NCBI GenBank assembly: GCA_021817045.1
Contig: JAKAWG010000013.1
Location: 1-64,000, forward strand
Reading direction: 5' to 3'
Source: Acidobacteriota bacterium
Lineage (GTDB): Bacteria; Acidobacteriota; Terriglobia; UBA7540
DNA length: 64,000 bases
The notes below the pieces were generated by a model that saw only the letters and a list, made by a program, of their open reading frames with translations, searched no databases and was not told where the DNA came from. Positions 18,092 to 27,188 of this stretch are shown piece after piece (position 1 is the stretch's first letter; the number at the start of each line of letters is the position of its first letter). A program made the position numbers and the translations under genes.

Positions 18092-18898
18092 ATGGTATTC
18101 CACTCATGGCGGAGATTGTTTTTATTTCCGCTCGCCGCGGCGCTCCTCAGCGCCACCGCATTGACGCAACCCTCAGCTCCCCGTTTGCCCTTCGCGCCCG
18201 GCGAAACACTGACCTACGACATCAAATGGTCGGTCTTTCCTGCCGGGCAGGTTGTGGCGTCTCTGAAGAAGTTACCTGAGGGCGCAAAAGACGCCTATGA
18301 AGTTGACACTACCGCGCGCTCGCAGGGCTTCGTCTCCCTCCTTTACAAGATCGACAATCATTACCAATCGGTTTTTGATCCGAAGACGCTGTGCTCCCGC
18401 GAGATTTCCAAGACGATTAATGAGGGGCGTCGGCATAAGAGGACGCAGATCATTTTCGACGCCACCCGCAGGCTGGCACTGCTCAGTGAGCGGGATCTGT
18501 CCAAGCCCGCTGACCCGCTGAAACGCGCCACACACGCCATCCCTCCTTGCGTCGAGGATATTGTGACGTCGTTCTACGTTTTGCGACGCGCCCCGCTACA
18601 CGTCGGCGAAAAGATAACCGTTCCGGTGAACGATGGCTCAAAGACTCAGAATGTGATCGTAAACGTGCAGGACCGGGAGCAGATCAACACCGCGCTTGGT
18701 CCGCGCTACGCCTTCCGCATTGAACCCCACGCGCTCGGCAAACTCGCCAAAAAAGGACGCATGTTGATCTGGATCAGTGACGACAAGCAGCGCCTTCCGC
18801 TCCGCATCGAGGCCATGATGCTTATCGGCACGATCTCCGGCAACCTCGTCTCGGTGACTCATACCAACCCCGTTGCCCCCGCCGGCGCCGGTGATTAG
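18092..18898 (+). CDS. DUF3108 domain protein, exported
   Basis: A 268-residue protein with an N-terminal signal peptide (about residues 1-26, ending near TALTQ) and a domain that matches DUF3108 (FAPGETLTYDIKWSVFPAGQV ... SREISKTINEGRRHKRTQIIFD region ... LPLRIEAMM). Such proteins are periplasmic, adopt a beta-rich fold and have no assigned function. It is 50 bases after the methyltransferase gene and may be the last gene of the LPS-core operon. Nothing unusual is seen in its sequence. Confidence 0.85.
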   Translation: MVFHSWRRLFLFPLAAALLSATALTQPSAPRLPFAPGETLTYDIKWSVFPAGQVVASLKKLPEGAKDAYEVDTTARSQGFVSLLYKIDNHYQSVFDPKTLCSREISKTINEGRRHKRTQIIFDATRRLALLSERDLSKPADPLKRATHAIPPCVEDIVTSFYVLRRAPLHVGEKITVPVNDGSKTQNVIVNVQDREQINTALGPRYAFRIEPHALGKLAKKGRMLIWISDDKQRLPLRIEAMMLIGTISGNLVSVTHTNPVAPAGAGD

Positions 18899-18925
18899 GG
18901 CAACCTCACGCCGTCTCCTAATAAT

Positions 18926-19165
18926 TCAGACGAGGCGATATTTTTCCGTCATGAGTCGCTTGAATTTTGAACCGTAGATCAGATCGTACGTGAATTCTTT
19001 GTCGGGAAAGAGGCCGAGCGCGAAGCGACGAGTATTAGCAACCAATTCAGCGGCTTCTTCCACCGGAATGTCCGATTGCCACAAGACGTTCATGACCAGG
19101 TTGACCACAATCTGGAGTCTGCGCACTTTGCGAGCCTCTTCCAAGATTTCCGCTTCGGTAGCCAC
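18926..19165 (-). CDS. Small conserved hypothetical protein
   Basis: A 79-residue acidic helical protein (TEAEILEEARKVRRLQIVV ... DIPVEEAAELVANTRRFAL). Two GTG starts are possible. GTG 19165 has GAGG five bases before it and is preferred; GTG 19186 has a GGAGG too close to work. The gene is convergent with the DUF3108 gene. I know of no function. The amphipathic helices suggest a protein-binding role, but that is a guess. Confidence 0.6.
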   Translation of the reverse strand: MATEAEILEEARKVRRLQIVVNLVMNVLWQSDIPVEEAAELVANTRRFALGLFPDKEFTYDLIYGSKFKRLMTEKYRLV

Positions 19166-19295
19166 CTTATCCTCGGGCCTGCGCACCCTCCGACAGCGCT
19201 GGCATCTTTACTTTTCTTACCCAATATTACATCGCCTGCGTGCGAACAAGCGCATTATCCCGCGAACCATGGTGTCGCGAGGGTCATCTGAATAC

Positions 19296-19460
19296 GGAGT
19301 GTGGGAGTTTGCTCCCGCTTTCATCGGCCGGAAGCTCGCTTCCGGCCGTCGCGAAGTAGCCCGCCGCTTCGCGGCTCCCCTCCTTGTGTAAGGAGGGAAA
19401 CAGGGCGTTGCGGCCAGTAAGCTGGCAGGCTTTGAAAGCGGCGGCAAGCCGCCACACACC
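19296..19460. repeat. 165-bp palindromic element, GGAGTG type
   Basis: The element opens with GGAGTGTGGGAGTTTGCTCC and closes with an inverted relative, GCGGCAAGCCGCCACACACC. Inside is a perfect hairpin GGCCGGAAGC-TC-GCTTCCGGCC at 19326-19347. The ends resemble those of the element at 63730-63840. It fills most of the gap between the small hypothetical gene and comEC. No gene is seen in the gap. Confidence 0.6.
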
Positions 19461-19492
19461 ACAGCGCCGCCCAGCCACGAATCGACTCGGCG

Positions 19493-22105
19493 CTACCACC
19501 AGGCAGCGCGGCGCGAGTAAACGCTGGCCCAAGTTTTGTCAGCCTTCATTTCAATCGTTACCGCACCTTCCCTGTTTGAAAAAAAGACCTGGGCACCGGA
19601 TTTTTCACACTTTCGAAGGCCGTCCGGATCATGCTTTGCGCCCGCGCCGGAATCAAAACCAAGAATCATGCGCGGGCGAATGACGGAAATCCGGGTGCAG
19701 AGCCGCTTATAGGCGGCCGCGGAGCGCGGTGCCTGAAGCACGGTACTCGCGATTTGGCTCTTGGATGAAAACAAGGCGCCGATGGCCGCGCGGCTCGCAT
19801 CCCGCGCGAGAAGCAAGGAACCAGAGGAATTTGCGATGCGCACCAGGGCTCCAGGATAGTTGCCGGAGCTTTGTCCGCTCGCGCCCGGCCCAAACACATG
19901 AATCACCGAGCGCGAGAGCGTGGTAAGGTTTCCCGGCGCGAGCCACCGCACGCGCGCGCCTCGCTCGTGGGCGAAGCTCAACAGAGGTGCGGCCTGCGGA
20001 GCAGCGGCTGCCGCAACCCACAACTGGTGAACGTGGAAGTTTCGCAGCACCGAGGCCGCCGCCTGTAACGAAGCGCCGCCCGTGTCCGGAATCATCAGGG
20101 CATCCAGACCAGAAATTCCTCTTGACCATAGGTAAGGCGAAACGATATTTTCCCCCGCATCCCATCGCGCCGTTCGCAAGGGATCGCGGTCTGCCTCGCC
20201 CGCCCGGCGCCCGCCGCACGCCCCGACCAAAATGGTACGCCGGTCCGGTAGCACAATAAAAAGGCCTTCTCCGCCGCCACAATCAAGGCTCGTCACTTCG
20301 AACCCGCCGGTTGGGATCCGCGCAGCAAACGGGTGCAAAGCGATCAGCGCGCCGAACGCCGCGCCGGAAACAGCGGCCACTTTAAGCAGCCTGGGAGCGC
20401 GCGCCAGCGCGAAGCCGGCAGCGACCAAAGATAACGCAAACCCCCAGGCCACCCAGTCCGAGGGCGTCGGAACGCGGAATGAGAGCCACGTTGAAAGCCG
20501 TGGCAGCCGGGTGAGAGTGAGCAACGCCGTCATCATGACGGCGAGCGCCTTCGCGAGCAGGACCGCAAGCGGCGGCCACACCATGTTCAGCAGAACCGTT
20601 GGCACAGCGACGCCCAGCAGAATGGTCATCAGAGGGACGGCAAGCGCGTTTAACCCGATTCCCGCCAAAGTAACGCGATGAAAGATATCCGCCATCGGCA
20701 GGAGCAATCCAAGCTGCAGAATGGCGGAAAAAATTACGAGCTCCACCACCCACAATCCAGCCTGGATTGGCAGCGTTACGGCGCGCAACGTCCCTTCTTC
20801 ATGCGTCTGAAGAAACGGTCTCCGACGGCTTAGCCAGCTCGCAAGACTTCGTAGGTCGATTCGGAATTGCGCGACGCGTGGCGCACAGTTCGTATCCCAA
20901 TTCATGTCGCCCAGGCGGGCGAGGCCCCGTCGATATAACTCGATCGAGCGATCGAGCCAGGGCACGGCAAGCCCGGCGATGAGCAGGGCTGCGGCAAAAG
21001 AAAGCTGGAAACCCGAATCGAAGAGCCACGCTGGCCGTCGCATCAGGAGAATGAGTCCGGCAATGCCGACCGCGTTCAGCGCAGCCTGCCTTCGGTCCAA
21101 CAGCCGCGCAACCAGATACGAGGCGATCATCAGGCTGGCGCGTAAGGTCGGCGCGCGCTCTTCAACCAACCCGGCGTAAAGGGCAAGGAAGAACAACAGG
21201 AGAACAGAGCGCGAGAATTCGCGAAGGCCCAGCCCGCGCAGTAACAACTCGGCCAGCAGCATGAGCAGTCCGACGTGCAATCCCGCGACCACCAGAAGGT
21301 GGTAAAGCCCGCTCTTCCTGAAGTTTTCGACCGTTTCGGAATCAAGGGCAGAGCGGTCTCCAAGCAGCACGGCCTTCAGCACCGCTCCGTCGCGACCCTC
21401 GACCGACCAAGGCGGGTAAAGCTGGTCGATGCTCGCGAGCAACCGCATGCGGATGCGACCCAAAAGTCCGTGGAACCAGACTGGCCTCGCGCACCGTAAC
21501 AGCTTGAACGAGTCCCGCCGCTCCACACTGCCTTGCCAGGCAATGTCCTGAATGGATTGCAGCCACGCGCGATAATCGAACTCGCCTGGATTCTTGTATC
21601 GTGGCGGTCGGTGCAAGCGGGCACGCACGCGGATGAGGTCGCCTTCCACCAGTTGCACGGGCGTTTGCCGGCCCTCCGCAAGCTGGGCCATGGCAACGCG
21701 AAGCCGGACTTTCCCCGTTGCCTCTCGCGTCCCGGCATCCGACGATACTTGCGCAACGTCGAGATCGAATTGAAGGCCGTAAGGTGTTTGCAGGGGTGGT
21801 GTGAGGATGGTACCCGTCAGTCTCAGCGGCGCGCGAAAATTCAGACCCCACCGCTCGAGATGAGTGATGTCAGAGACCGGAAAACGGTTGGCGAAGAGCT
21901 GCGCGTCAGCCGCTCCGGCCAGGACGAAGCCCGCAAAGACTAAAGCAACCGCAACTCTATCCCAATTGCTGCGCCAGGCAGCAAATCCGGCCAGGCCGCA
22001 CGTGCCGCACGCCGCAAGCAGCCACCAGCACCCGCTTGGAGAAGCCCGGGCGGCGAGGATGCCAAGAGCGAAGCAGCAAGCGACCGGCAAAATGGGGCTT
22101 TTCAT
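19493..22105 (-). CDS. comEC: ComEC/Rec2-family DNA uptake channel protein with degenerate C-terminal domain
   Basis: An inner-membrane protein of 870 residues related to the channel that brings single-stranded DNA into the cytoplasm. It has a DUF4131 N-terminal region with an OB-like soluble part, then the Competence domain (VLLGDRSALDSETVENFRKSG region, GLYHLLVVAGLHVGLL) with many membrane helices, and a C-terminal domain shaped like the metallo-beta-lactamase domain. In that domain the metal-binding motifs are gone: the usual HxHxDH segment reads IPDTGGAS, and the GQGD, DGG and HHGS motifs are also altered. ATG 22105 is chosen for its GGAGGG; an in-frame TTG lies six bases upstream. Confidence 0.9.
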   Translation of the reverse strand: MKSPILPVACCFALGILAARASPSGCWWLLAACGTCGLAGFAAWRSNWDRVAVALVFAGFVLAGAADAQLFANRFPVSDITHLERWGLNFRAPLRLTGTILTPPLQTPYGLQFDLDVAQVSSDAGTREATGKVRLRVAMAQLAEGRQTPVQLVEGDLIRVRARLHRPPRYKNPGEFDYRAWLQSIQDIAWQGSVERRDSFKLLRCARPVWFHGLLGRIRMRLLASIDQLYPPWSVEGRDGAVLKAVLLGDRSALDSETVENFRKSGLYHLLVVAGLHVGLLMLLAELLLRGLGLREFSRSVLLLFFLALYAGLVEERAPTLRASLMIASYLVARLLDRRQAALNAVGIAGLILLMRRPAWLFDSGFQLSFAAALLIAGLAVPWLDRSIELYRRGLARLGDMNWDTNCAPRVAQFRIDLRSLASWLSRRRPFLQTHEEGTLRAVTLPIQAGLWVVELVIFSAILQLGLLLPMADIFHRVTLAGIGLNALAVPLMTILLGVAVPTVLLNMVWPPLAVLLAKALAVMMTALLTLTRLPRLSTWLSFRVPTPSDWVAWGFALSLVAAGFALARAPRLLKVAAVSGAAFGALIALHPFAARIPTGGFEVTSLDCGGGEGLFIVLPDRRTILVGACGGRRAGEADRDPLRTARWDAGENIVSPYLWSRGISGLDALMIPDTGGASLQAAASVLRNFHVHQLWVAAAAAPQAAPLLSFAHERGARVRWLAPGNLTTLSRSVIHVFGPGASGQSSGNYPGALVRIANSSGSLLLARDASRAAIGALFSSKSQIASTVLQAPRSAAAYKRLCTRISVIRPRMILGFDSGAGAKHDPDGLRKCEKSGAQVFFSNREGAVTIEMKADKTWASVYSRRAAWW

Positions 22106-22178
22106 AGACAAGCCCTCCGTGGCCGCATATGACTTCGCTCCTCGCCTCGCGGCCTGTTAACCCAACGTCCGATCACCG

Positions 22179-22619
22179 CTAACTTGTCGTGGCAAGCGAT
22201 GAGGTGCAGTGCGGACAGCGAACCGCTTTTATCGGTATGGACGAAAAACAAAAGGGGCAATCCTTGACCGTCGGAGCCGCCGGCGCTTCGGGTTTCTTCA
22301 GCGAATTGAACCATTTCACAACCAAAAACATGACGAACGCGATGATGATAAAGTCAATCACGCGGTTAACGAACTGTCCGTAGGCTATCACGGCAACTCC
22401 AGCCTTCTTCGCCGCAGCAAGATTCTCAAAGTGTTTTTCAGACAGGTTGACGTAAAGGTTGGAAAAGTCAACTTTGCCGAGCAGCAACCCGATGGGCGGC
22501 ATAATGACGTCGTTCACCAAAGATGAGACAATACTGCCGAACGCTGCGCCTACGACGAAGCCAACCGCCAGGTCGAGCACGGGTCCCCGCATAGCAAATG
22601 CCTTGAATTCGTTCCACAC
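22179..22619 (-). CDS. mscL: Large-conductance mechanosensitive channel with zinc-ribbon tail
   Basis: MscL opens under osmotic shock to release solutes. The 146-residue protein has the conserved N-terminus ([24 protein letters not shown]), TM1 and TM2 ([20 protein letters not shown]), and the typical NDVIMPPIG loop. After TM2 the usual helical bundle is replaced by a short linker and a zinc ribbon, Cys121-x2-Cys124 ... Cys135-x2-Cys138. The start is GTG, with GAGAGG seven bases upstream. It lies 73 bases upstream of comEC on the same strand. Confidence 0.95.
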   Translation of the reverse strand: MWNEFKAFAMRGPVLDLAVGFVVGAAFGSIVSSLVNDVIMPPIGLLLGKVDFSNLYVNLSEKHFENLAAAKKAGVAVIAYGQFVNRVIDFIIIAFVMFLVVKWFNSLKKPEAPAAPTVKDCPFCFSSIPIKAVRCPHCTSSLATTS

Positions 22620-22753
22620 GGCACACCTCTCTTTTCGCGCTTGGAATTATGGGTAAGACGGGTGCATTGTGCCAAAGGCAGGCTGGCAAAGCAATGACGA
22701 AATTCAAGCTGCCTGCTCCTGAGGGTTACCTAATGCAGTTACAATCCGCCCCC

Positions 22754-22808
22754 GTAGCGCCGCCGTCTCGGCGGCATGTTTTCGAGCCCGGCCGGAGGCC
22801 GGTGCTAC
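22754..22808. repeat. REP/BIME-like element, copy 1
   Basis: A 55-base element bounded by GTAGC and GCTAC. It contains two hairpins in opposite orientation: GCCGCCG-TCT-CGGCGGC (22759-22775) and CCGGCC-GGA-GGCCGG (22788-22802). The GTAG foot followed by a hairpin is the classic REP layout, and two inverted REPs form a BIME. Confidence 0.65.
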
Positions 22809-23133
22809 ACGAAACCGTCGCTATATTATGTAACCCCATTGGCGGGTAGCCATCTCCGAAACAGCGATGTCGTGTCAAGCGGCTTTTGACCTGGTAGCAG
22901 AATCTCTGCGATTGAGACTCTGCGGCTTGGTGTAGCGTGGTTGGCGCATGCCGCTTTGCGGCGTGTCTACGGACAAGGAACATGCAGCGAGTGGCGCTCG
23001 CCAAGGCCTGAATGTTAGAGAAAAAAACTGTCTCGTCTGTCTCAACGGTCTCATCGCAGTCTGATAGAATCTGGAATATGATGCGGAACATATACAGAGC
23101 GGCGTAAATAGTTGCGCATAGTTGGTTGGCGGC

Positions 23134-23167
23134 GTATCAGGGCACGGCTCCAGCCGTGCCCTGATAC
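23134..23167. repeat. Perfect 34-base palindrome
   Basis: GTATCAGGGCACGGCT pairs perfectly with AGCCGTGCCCTGATAC across a two-base CC loop. A relaxed relative occurs at 32498-32527, between the DUF58 and cydB genes. No T-run follows. Confidence 0.7.
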
Positions 23168-23226
23168 ACTACGCGCAGTAACTTTAGGCGCTCTGTAAGG
23201 TGAAGGGAAGGAGGGGCGCGAAGCAA

Positions 23227-23265
23227 AAAATTTCGGAACGAAGCCTAGCAACCCTTTAGAATCAA
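23227..23265. repeat. 39-base dispersed repeat, copy 1
   Basis: Matches 53150-53188 with five mismatches over 39 positions, in the same orientation. The most conserved part is ACGAAGCCTA followed by CCTTTAGAATCAA. It does not form a hairpin. Confidence 0.6.
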
Positions 23266-23353
23266 TAACATTAGAATTCCCTCATCAATACCAGACTGGA
23301 AAGACCGGTTTGCGGAAGAACGGCTATGAGTCCGAACGATGTAAATGAAGCGT

Positions 23354-23424
23354 GTAGCCACGGCACCGTCTTGTTGTTGCGCCGGGCTATACGCCTGGCA
23401 TGCCGCCCTGAAGGGCGGCGCTAC
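23354..23424. repeat. REP/BIME-like element, copy 2
   Basis: Bounded by GTAGC and GCTAC. The right half holds a perfect hairpin, GCCGCCCT-GA-AGGGCGGC (23402-23419), followed by GCTAC. The left half is degenerate. Confidence 0.55.
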
Positions 23425-23478
23425 AGTTAAACGTATTCAGGGAACCCGGGCAAGTGCGACAAATCTGACGAAAAGTCT

Positions 23479-24177
23479 ATGAGGGAGGCTAAGGTGGCTG
23501 AAAATAAGTCCCATTCTATTCTCAGTTTGATTGCGATTCCCGCTCTGTTCACGCTCGCGGTCACCATCTTGCGCTTGGTCGGCGAATTCGAGCACTGGCC
23601 CAGACCCTGGTTTGACTCTTCGGCTGGCGGCGGAGCCGCGCTGGTAGGTATCTCTTGGCTGCCGATCTTCTTTGGCCCCTATTTCGCCGTAAAGCTGGCG
23701 GGCAGAGGCGAAGGGCCGTCCGGGATGGGCAAGGCCGCTGGATTCATGGTGCTGGGACTGGTGATATTTGTCGTCGGAGGGTTCCTGACCCGGCTAATAT
23801 TCGCAAGGTCGCCCTCCGCGGCTCTGATCACCCTTGGCGTGATCGGGTTCCTGTTGATGCTCGGTGCGGCATTTGTTGTCCGGATAGGCTGGCGGCGGCT
23901 CGGGAACACGCTGCTCGCCTATGCGCTTGCCGCGCGCATTCCGATTCTCGTCGTCATGTTTCTGGCGATGGTCGGACACTGGGGAACGCACTATGATGCC
24001 GTCCCTGCAGGATTTCCCGGGAGTACACCGCTGGTCCCGAAATTCCTTGAGCTCGCCGTTTTGCCGCAAATGACCCTTTGGATCGGATGGACAGTTGTCG
24101 TGGGCGCGTTGGTCGGCATTATCGTGGCTGCAATTGCGCGCGCCGGGCGCCGAACCGTACGCGCTGACGCGGGATAG
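23479..24177 (+). CDS. Multi-pass membrane protein of unknown function
   Basis: A 232-residue protein with about six hydrophobic helices: roughly residues 13-32, 50-70, 84-104, 112-134, 146-166 and 195-220. A WFDSSAGGGAALVGISWLPIFFGPYF segment between the first helices is the most distinctive part (positions about 44-70). I do not recognise a family. ATG 23479 is near a GAGGG but not at ideal spacing; an internal GTG (VAENKSHS) is possible. It stands alone, flanked by repeat-rich gaps on both sides. Confidence 0.65.
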   Translation: MREAKVAENKSHSILSLIAIPALFTLAVTILRLVGEFEHWPRPWFDSSAGGGAALVGISWLPIFFGPYFAVKLAGRGEGPSGMGKAAGFMVLGLVIFVVGGFLTRLIFARSPSAALITLGVIGFLLMLGAAFVVRIGWRRLGNTLLAYALAARIPILVVMFLAMVGHWGTHYDAVPAGFPGSTPLVPKFLELAVLPQMTLWIGWTVVVGALVGIIVAAIARAGRRTVRADAG

Positions 24178-24350
24178 CAGTCCGCGGCGTCTGGCCACAC
24201 CAGGCGGCAGCAGTTTTGGCTGGCCGGGCAAGCTGACCGACCATCGCGCGGCTTGAGACGCATGGCGGCGAGTCTACCTTGCCACGTGCGGGTCCGGCGG
24301 GACTACGCGGCCGCACAAAGAGCCTGTGTGGCAACTTCGGTTTTTGTGCT

Positions 24351-24437
24351 TAGCGGCGCTCGGAGCCTGCCCTGACGCAGGAAGGGAGCACTGAATCTAT
24401 TGAGGACTAAAGACCGGCGGCCATACCCTGCCGCTAC
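24351..24437. repeat. REP/BIME-like element, copy 3 (long form)
   Basis: Almost the same as 53372-53459; the similarity continues upstream to 24326 and 53345. It starts TAGCGGCG and ends GCCGCTAC, with an internal CTGCCCTGACGCAGG hairpin and a shared core GGCGCTCGGAGCCTGCCC. It lies in the 428-base gene-free gap before the lytic transglycosylase. Confidence 0.65.
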
Positions 24438-24605
24438 ATCGGAATGCGATGATAACCGCCGCGCTATGCCGGCCATCAAGGCGCGCAATAGTGTATAATC
24501 GAAGCCATCGCGGGTGCGCCAGGATTAGCCGCGGTTACGGTGGGGAGTGCAAGTGATCCTCCACCCGGAAGGGGATAGGGTCGCGTTGTCGAGAGGCGCA
24601 CGAGC

Positions 24606-25298
24606 TTGAGTCACAGTCACCACCATCGAGCGCTGAGCGAGGCTGTCCTCATCTTCTCCTTTCTTTTTATCCTTCCGCGCCGGGCCTTGCGCGCGGGTCA
24701 GATTGTGCCTGTCATGGATTCCCAAGGCCAGCAAGTATACATCAACGTTGAGGAGAGAAGATCGCCAGCCCCTTCTGCGGACGCATTTACTGCCTCCCCA
24801 TCTTCTTCGGTTCCACAAAGTCTCCGAAGGCTGGTGAAGCGTACGGCGGGACGGTACAGAGTTGACCCGAAGCTGGTAGACGCCGTAATCCGGGTCGAAT
24901 CCCAATACGATCCCCGCGCTGTTTCTCCCAAAGGAGCGATGGGTCTCATGCAGCTTATTCCGGCCACGGCGGAACGGTTCGGCGTGGAGAATCCGTTTGA
25001 TCCCCGCCAAAATGTGCGAGGTGGCGTCAGTTATCTCCGGTATCTGCTGAACCTGTTCAACGGCAACGTACCGTTATCGCTTGCCGCGTACAATGCGGGC
25101 GAGAACTTGGTCCTGCACGATGGAGGGATCCCACCGATTCCCGAGACGGTCAACTACGTGCGGAAAGTAACCAGCATTTATCACGACGTCCGGCATACGA
25201 TTGCTCCGGCGGCAGCCACGGCTTCAGAGAGCGCTCCGATTTACGAGTACCGCGACGCCGAAGGTGTGCTGCACTTTACGAACGACGGAGGATTTTAG
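24606..25298 (+). CDS. Lytic transglycosylase, SLT domain
   Basis: A 230-residue exported muramidase-like enzyme that cleaves peptidoglycan glycan strands. The N-terminus has a signal-like hydrophobic stretch (LIFSFLFILP). The SLT domain (about residues 78-190) shows VIRVESQYDP with the catalytic Glu, KGAMGLMQLIPATAERFG, and LAAYNAGE. Two short DUF4124-like stretches frame it: VPVMDSQGQQVYIN near residue 35 and YEYRDAEGVLHFTN at the C-terminus. The start is TTG 24606, with GAGAGG nine bases before it; no better start is seen. The amidase follows 50 bases later, so the two form a peptidoglycan-cleaving pair. Confidence 0.88.
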   Translation: MSHSHHHRALSEAVLIFSFLFILPRRALRAGQIVPVMDSQGQQVYINVEERRSPAPSADAFTASPSSSVPQSLRRLVKRTAGRYRVDPKLVDAVIRVESQYDPRAVSPKGAMGLMQLIPATAERFGVENPFDPRQNVRGGVSYLRYLLNLFNGNVPLSLAAYNAGENLVLHDGGIPPIPETVNYVRKVTSIYHDVRHTIAPAAATASESAPIYEYRDAEGVLHFTNDGGF

Positions 25299-25348
25299 GC
25301 AATATTGTTCATGAACCTTGGAGAAAGGTTCGAACGGGGGAAGCCTCT

Positions 25349-27175
25349 ATGACGAGAGGGCGTGGAGCTTTTGTTGTGGCCGCACTGCTGGCCGCGGCAT
25401 GCGTTGCGCGCGCCTCCCTTAGTGCTTCGCTCTCCGTTCGCCAGCGGGCTGCAGCCGCCTACCGCCGAGCCGTTCAATTGCGAGTAGCGCTGGAGAGCCG
25501 CTCGCAACCGCCGATGGTTGCCTACAAGAGAGCTATCGACGCCTTTCGTCTCGTCTACCGTATCGATCCCGCTTACCCGAAGACACCAGCTTCCCTGGCA
25601 GCCGCAGCCGAAATTTACCAAGAGATGGGCCGGCGTTTTGCCGACGACCGTTATTACGCGCAAGCGATCAAAGCCTTTCAGTTTCTGGCTTCACAGTATC
25701 CCGGCGAATCGGTCTCGAGCGACGCCCTATTCACCGTTGCGGAAATTTACCGGACCGACATCGAAAACCCTTCGCAGGCGCGCGCCGCGTACCAGCAATT
25801 CCTCAAGGAGTATCCGTACGGAAGCAAGGCTGTAGCAGCCCGGCGGGAGATCGCCCGCATTGACTTGAAACTAGAGCGAGGGCAGAACACCTCCAGGATG
25901 CGCCCCCGCGCGACCAGCCGGGTTGCTCCGCCCGCCACTCAAAGCGGAGTGCCAACCTCCACGGCGAGCGAAGGAAACGCTTCTCGCATGCCCGAGCTCG
26001 AGGGCATTCACGATTGGGTAGGCCCGAACTACACGCGGGTTGTCATTCAATTGAACGGCGAAGCGAAGTTCAATGCCATGCACCTCTCGAACCCTCCTCG
26101 CCTGGTGTTTGATCTATCCGACACGCGGCTCGCCTCCGATTTGGCTCGAAAGGTTTTTCCGGTGGAAAGCGGCTTCTTGCGGCGCATTCGCGTTGCGCAG
26201 TTCCAGCCGACGGTGACGCGCGTCGTGCTGGATGTGCCCGAGATCGAGGACTATTCGGTCTTTTCCCTTCCCCACCCGTTTCGACTGGTGATTGACGTAC
26301 ACGGATCAGCGCCGGTCGCGACGGCGCGCAACGCCCGCACGCCGGCCAGTGCGCCCGCATTTCACGGCAGGGGCGCGGGGTCCGTGGAAGTTTCGCCGCC
26401 CGCCTCCGCGACCACTTCCGGCACGCCCTCACTGACCCGAGCGTTGGGCTTGAAAATTCGCCGAATCGTCATCGATCCCGGCCACGGCGGTCACGACACG
26501 GGAACCATCGGTCCGGGCGGGCTTGAGGAAAAGAACGTGGTGCTGGGCGTGGCCTTGCGCCTTCGCACGCTGCTCCGCGAGCGCATGGGTTGTCAGGTGT
26601 TCATGACGCGTAGCACGGATAAATTCATTCCGCTCGAAGAGCGCACCGCCATCGCCAACCAGGATAGGGCGGATCTTTTTATATCGATCCACGCCAACTC
26701 CAGCTCTGATCCACACGTGCGCGGCATTGAGACTTACTATCTCAACTTCACTTCCGACCCCGCCGCCCTCCGGCTTGCAGCGCGGGAAAACGCTACTTCT
26801 CGCGATAACGTTTATCAATTACAAAGCCTCATCAAGAAGATCGCGCTGACCGAAAAGATTGACGAGTCGCGGCAGTTCGCGAGCACCGTGGACCATCAAC
26901 TCGCGATCCATCTGAGCGACGATGGCTACGCGCAGCCGGACCGCGGCGTGAAAACGGCTCCGTTTGTGGTATTGATCGGCGCCAATATGCCTTCCATCCT
27001 GGTGGAAATTTCTTTCCTCTCAAACCCCCGCGACGACGAGCTTCTGCGCCTCGGCTCTTATCGGGAACAGATCGCTCAGGCGCTCTGCGACGGGATCGTG
27101 CGCTACGCGCATACCCTCGGAACGATCCGAATCGCCGCCCAGCCGCACGACGAAGCGGACCCTCCCCGTTTCTGA
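25349..27175 (+). CDS. N-acetylmuramoyl-L-alanine amidase with TPR and AMIN domains
   Basis: An exported 608-residue AmiC-type enzyme that removes peptides from peptidoglycan, often at division. Domains in order: signal peptide (about 1-23), TPR-like repeats (about 33-180, with YbgF-type AIKAFQFLASQYPGES), a Ser/Thr/Pro linker, an AMIN domain (about 215-320) that targets septal wall, and an Amidase_3 domain (about 370-600). Zinc ligands are the His of DPGHGGHD, the Glu of LEEKNV and the His of SIHANSS; the catalytic Glu is in VEISFLSN. The TPR-AMIN-amidase order is unusual compared with E. coli AmiC, which has no TPR part. Confidence 0.93.
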   Translation: MTRGRGAFVVAALLAAACVARASLSASLSVRQRAAAAYRRAVQLRVALESRSQPPMVAYKRAIDAFRLVYRIDPAYPKTPASLAAAAEIYQEMGRRFADDRYYAQAIKAFQFLASQYPGESVSSDALFTVAEIYRTDIENPSQARAAYQQFLKEYPYGSKAVAARREIARIDLKLERGQNTSRMRPRATSRVAPPATQSGVPTSTASEGNASRMPELEGIHDWVGPNYTRVVIQLNGEAKFNAMHLSNPPRLVFDLSDTRLASDLARKVFPVESGFLRRIRVAQFQPTVTRVVLDVPEIEDYSVFSLPHPFRLVIDVHGSAPVATARNARTPASAPAFHGRGAGSVEVSPPASATTSGTPSLTRALGLKIRRIVIDPGHGGHDTGTIGPGGLEEKNVVLGVALRLRTLLRERMGCQVFMTRSTDKFIPLEERTAIANQDRADLFISIHANSSSDPHVRGIETYYLNFTSDPAALRLAARENATSRDNVYQLQSLIKKIALTEKIDESRQFASTVDHQLAIHLSDDGYAQPDRGVKTAPFVVLIGANMPSILVEISFLSNPRDDELLRLGSYREQIAQALCDGIVRYAHTLGTIRIAAQPHDEADPPRF

Positions 27176-27188
27176 TATTCTAGGCTTG

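Larger units (their letters stand above)
22620..23478. other. Gene-free, repeat-rich gap
   Basis: No gene is supported here. The gap contains two GTAGC...GCTAC elements (22754-22808 and 23354-23424), a perfect 34-base palindrome (23134-23167) and one copy of a 39-base repeat (23227-23265), each listed separately. Confidence 0.6.
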
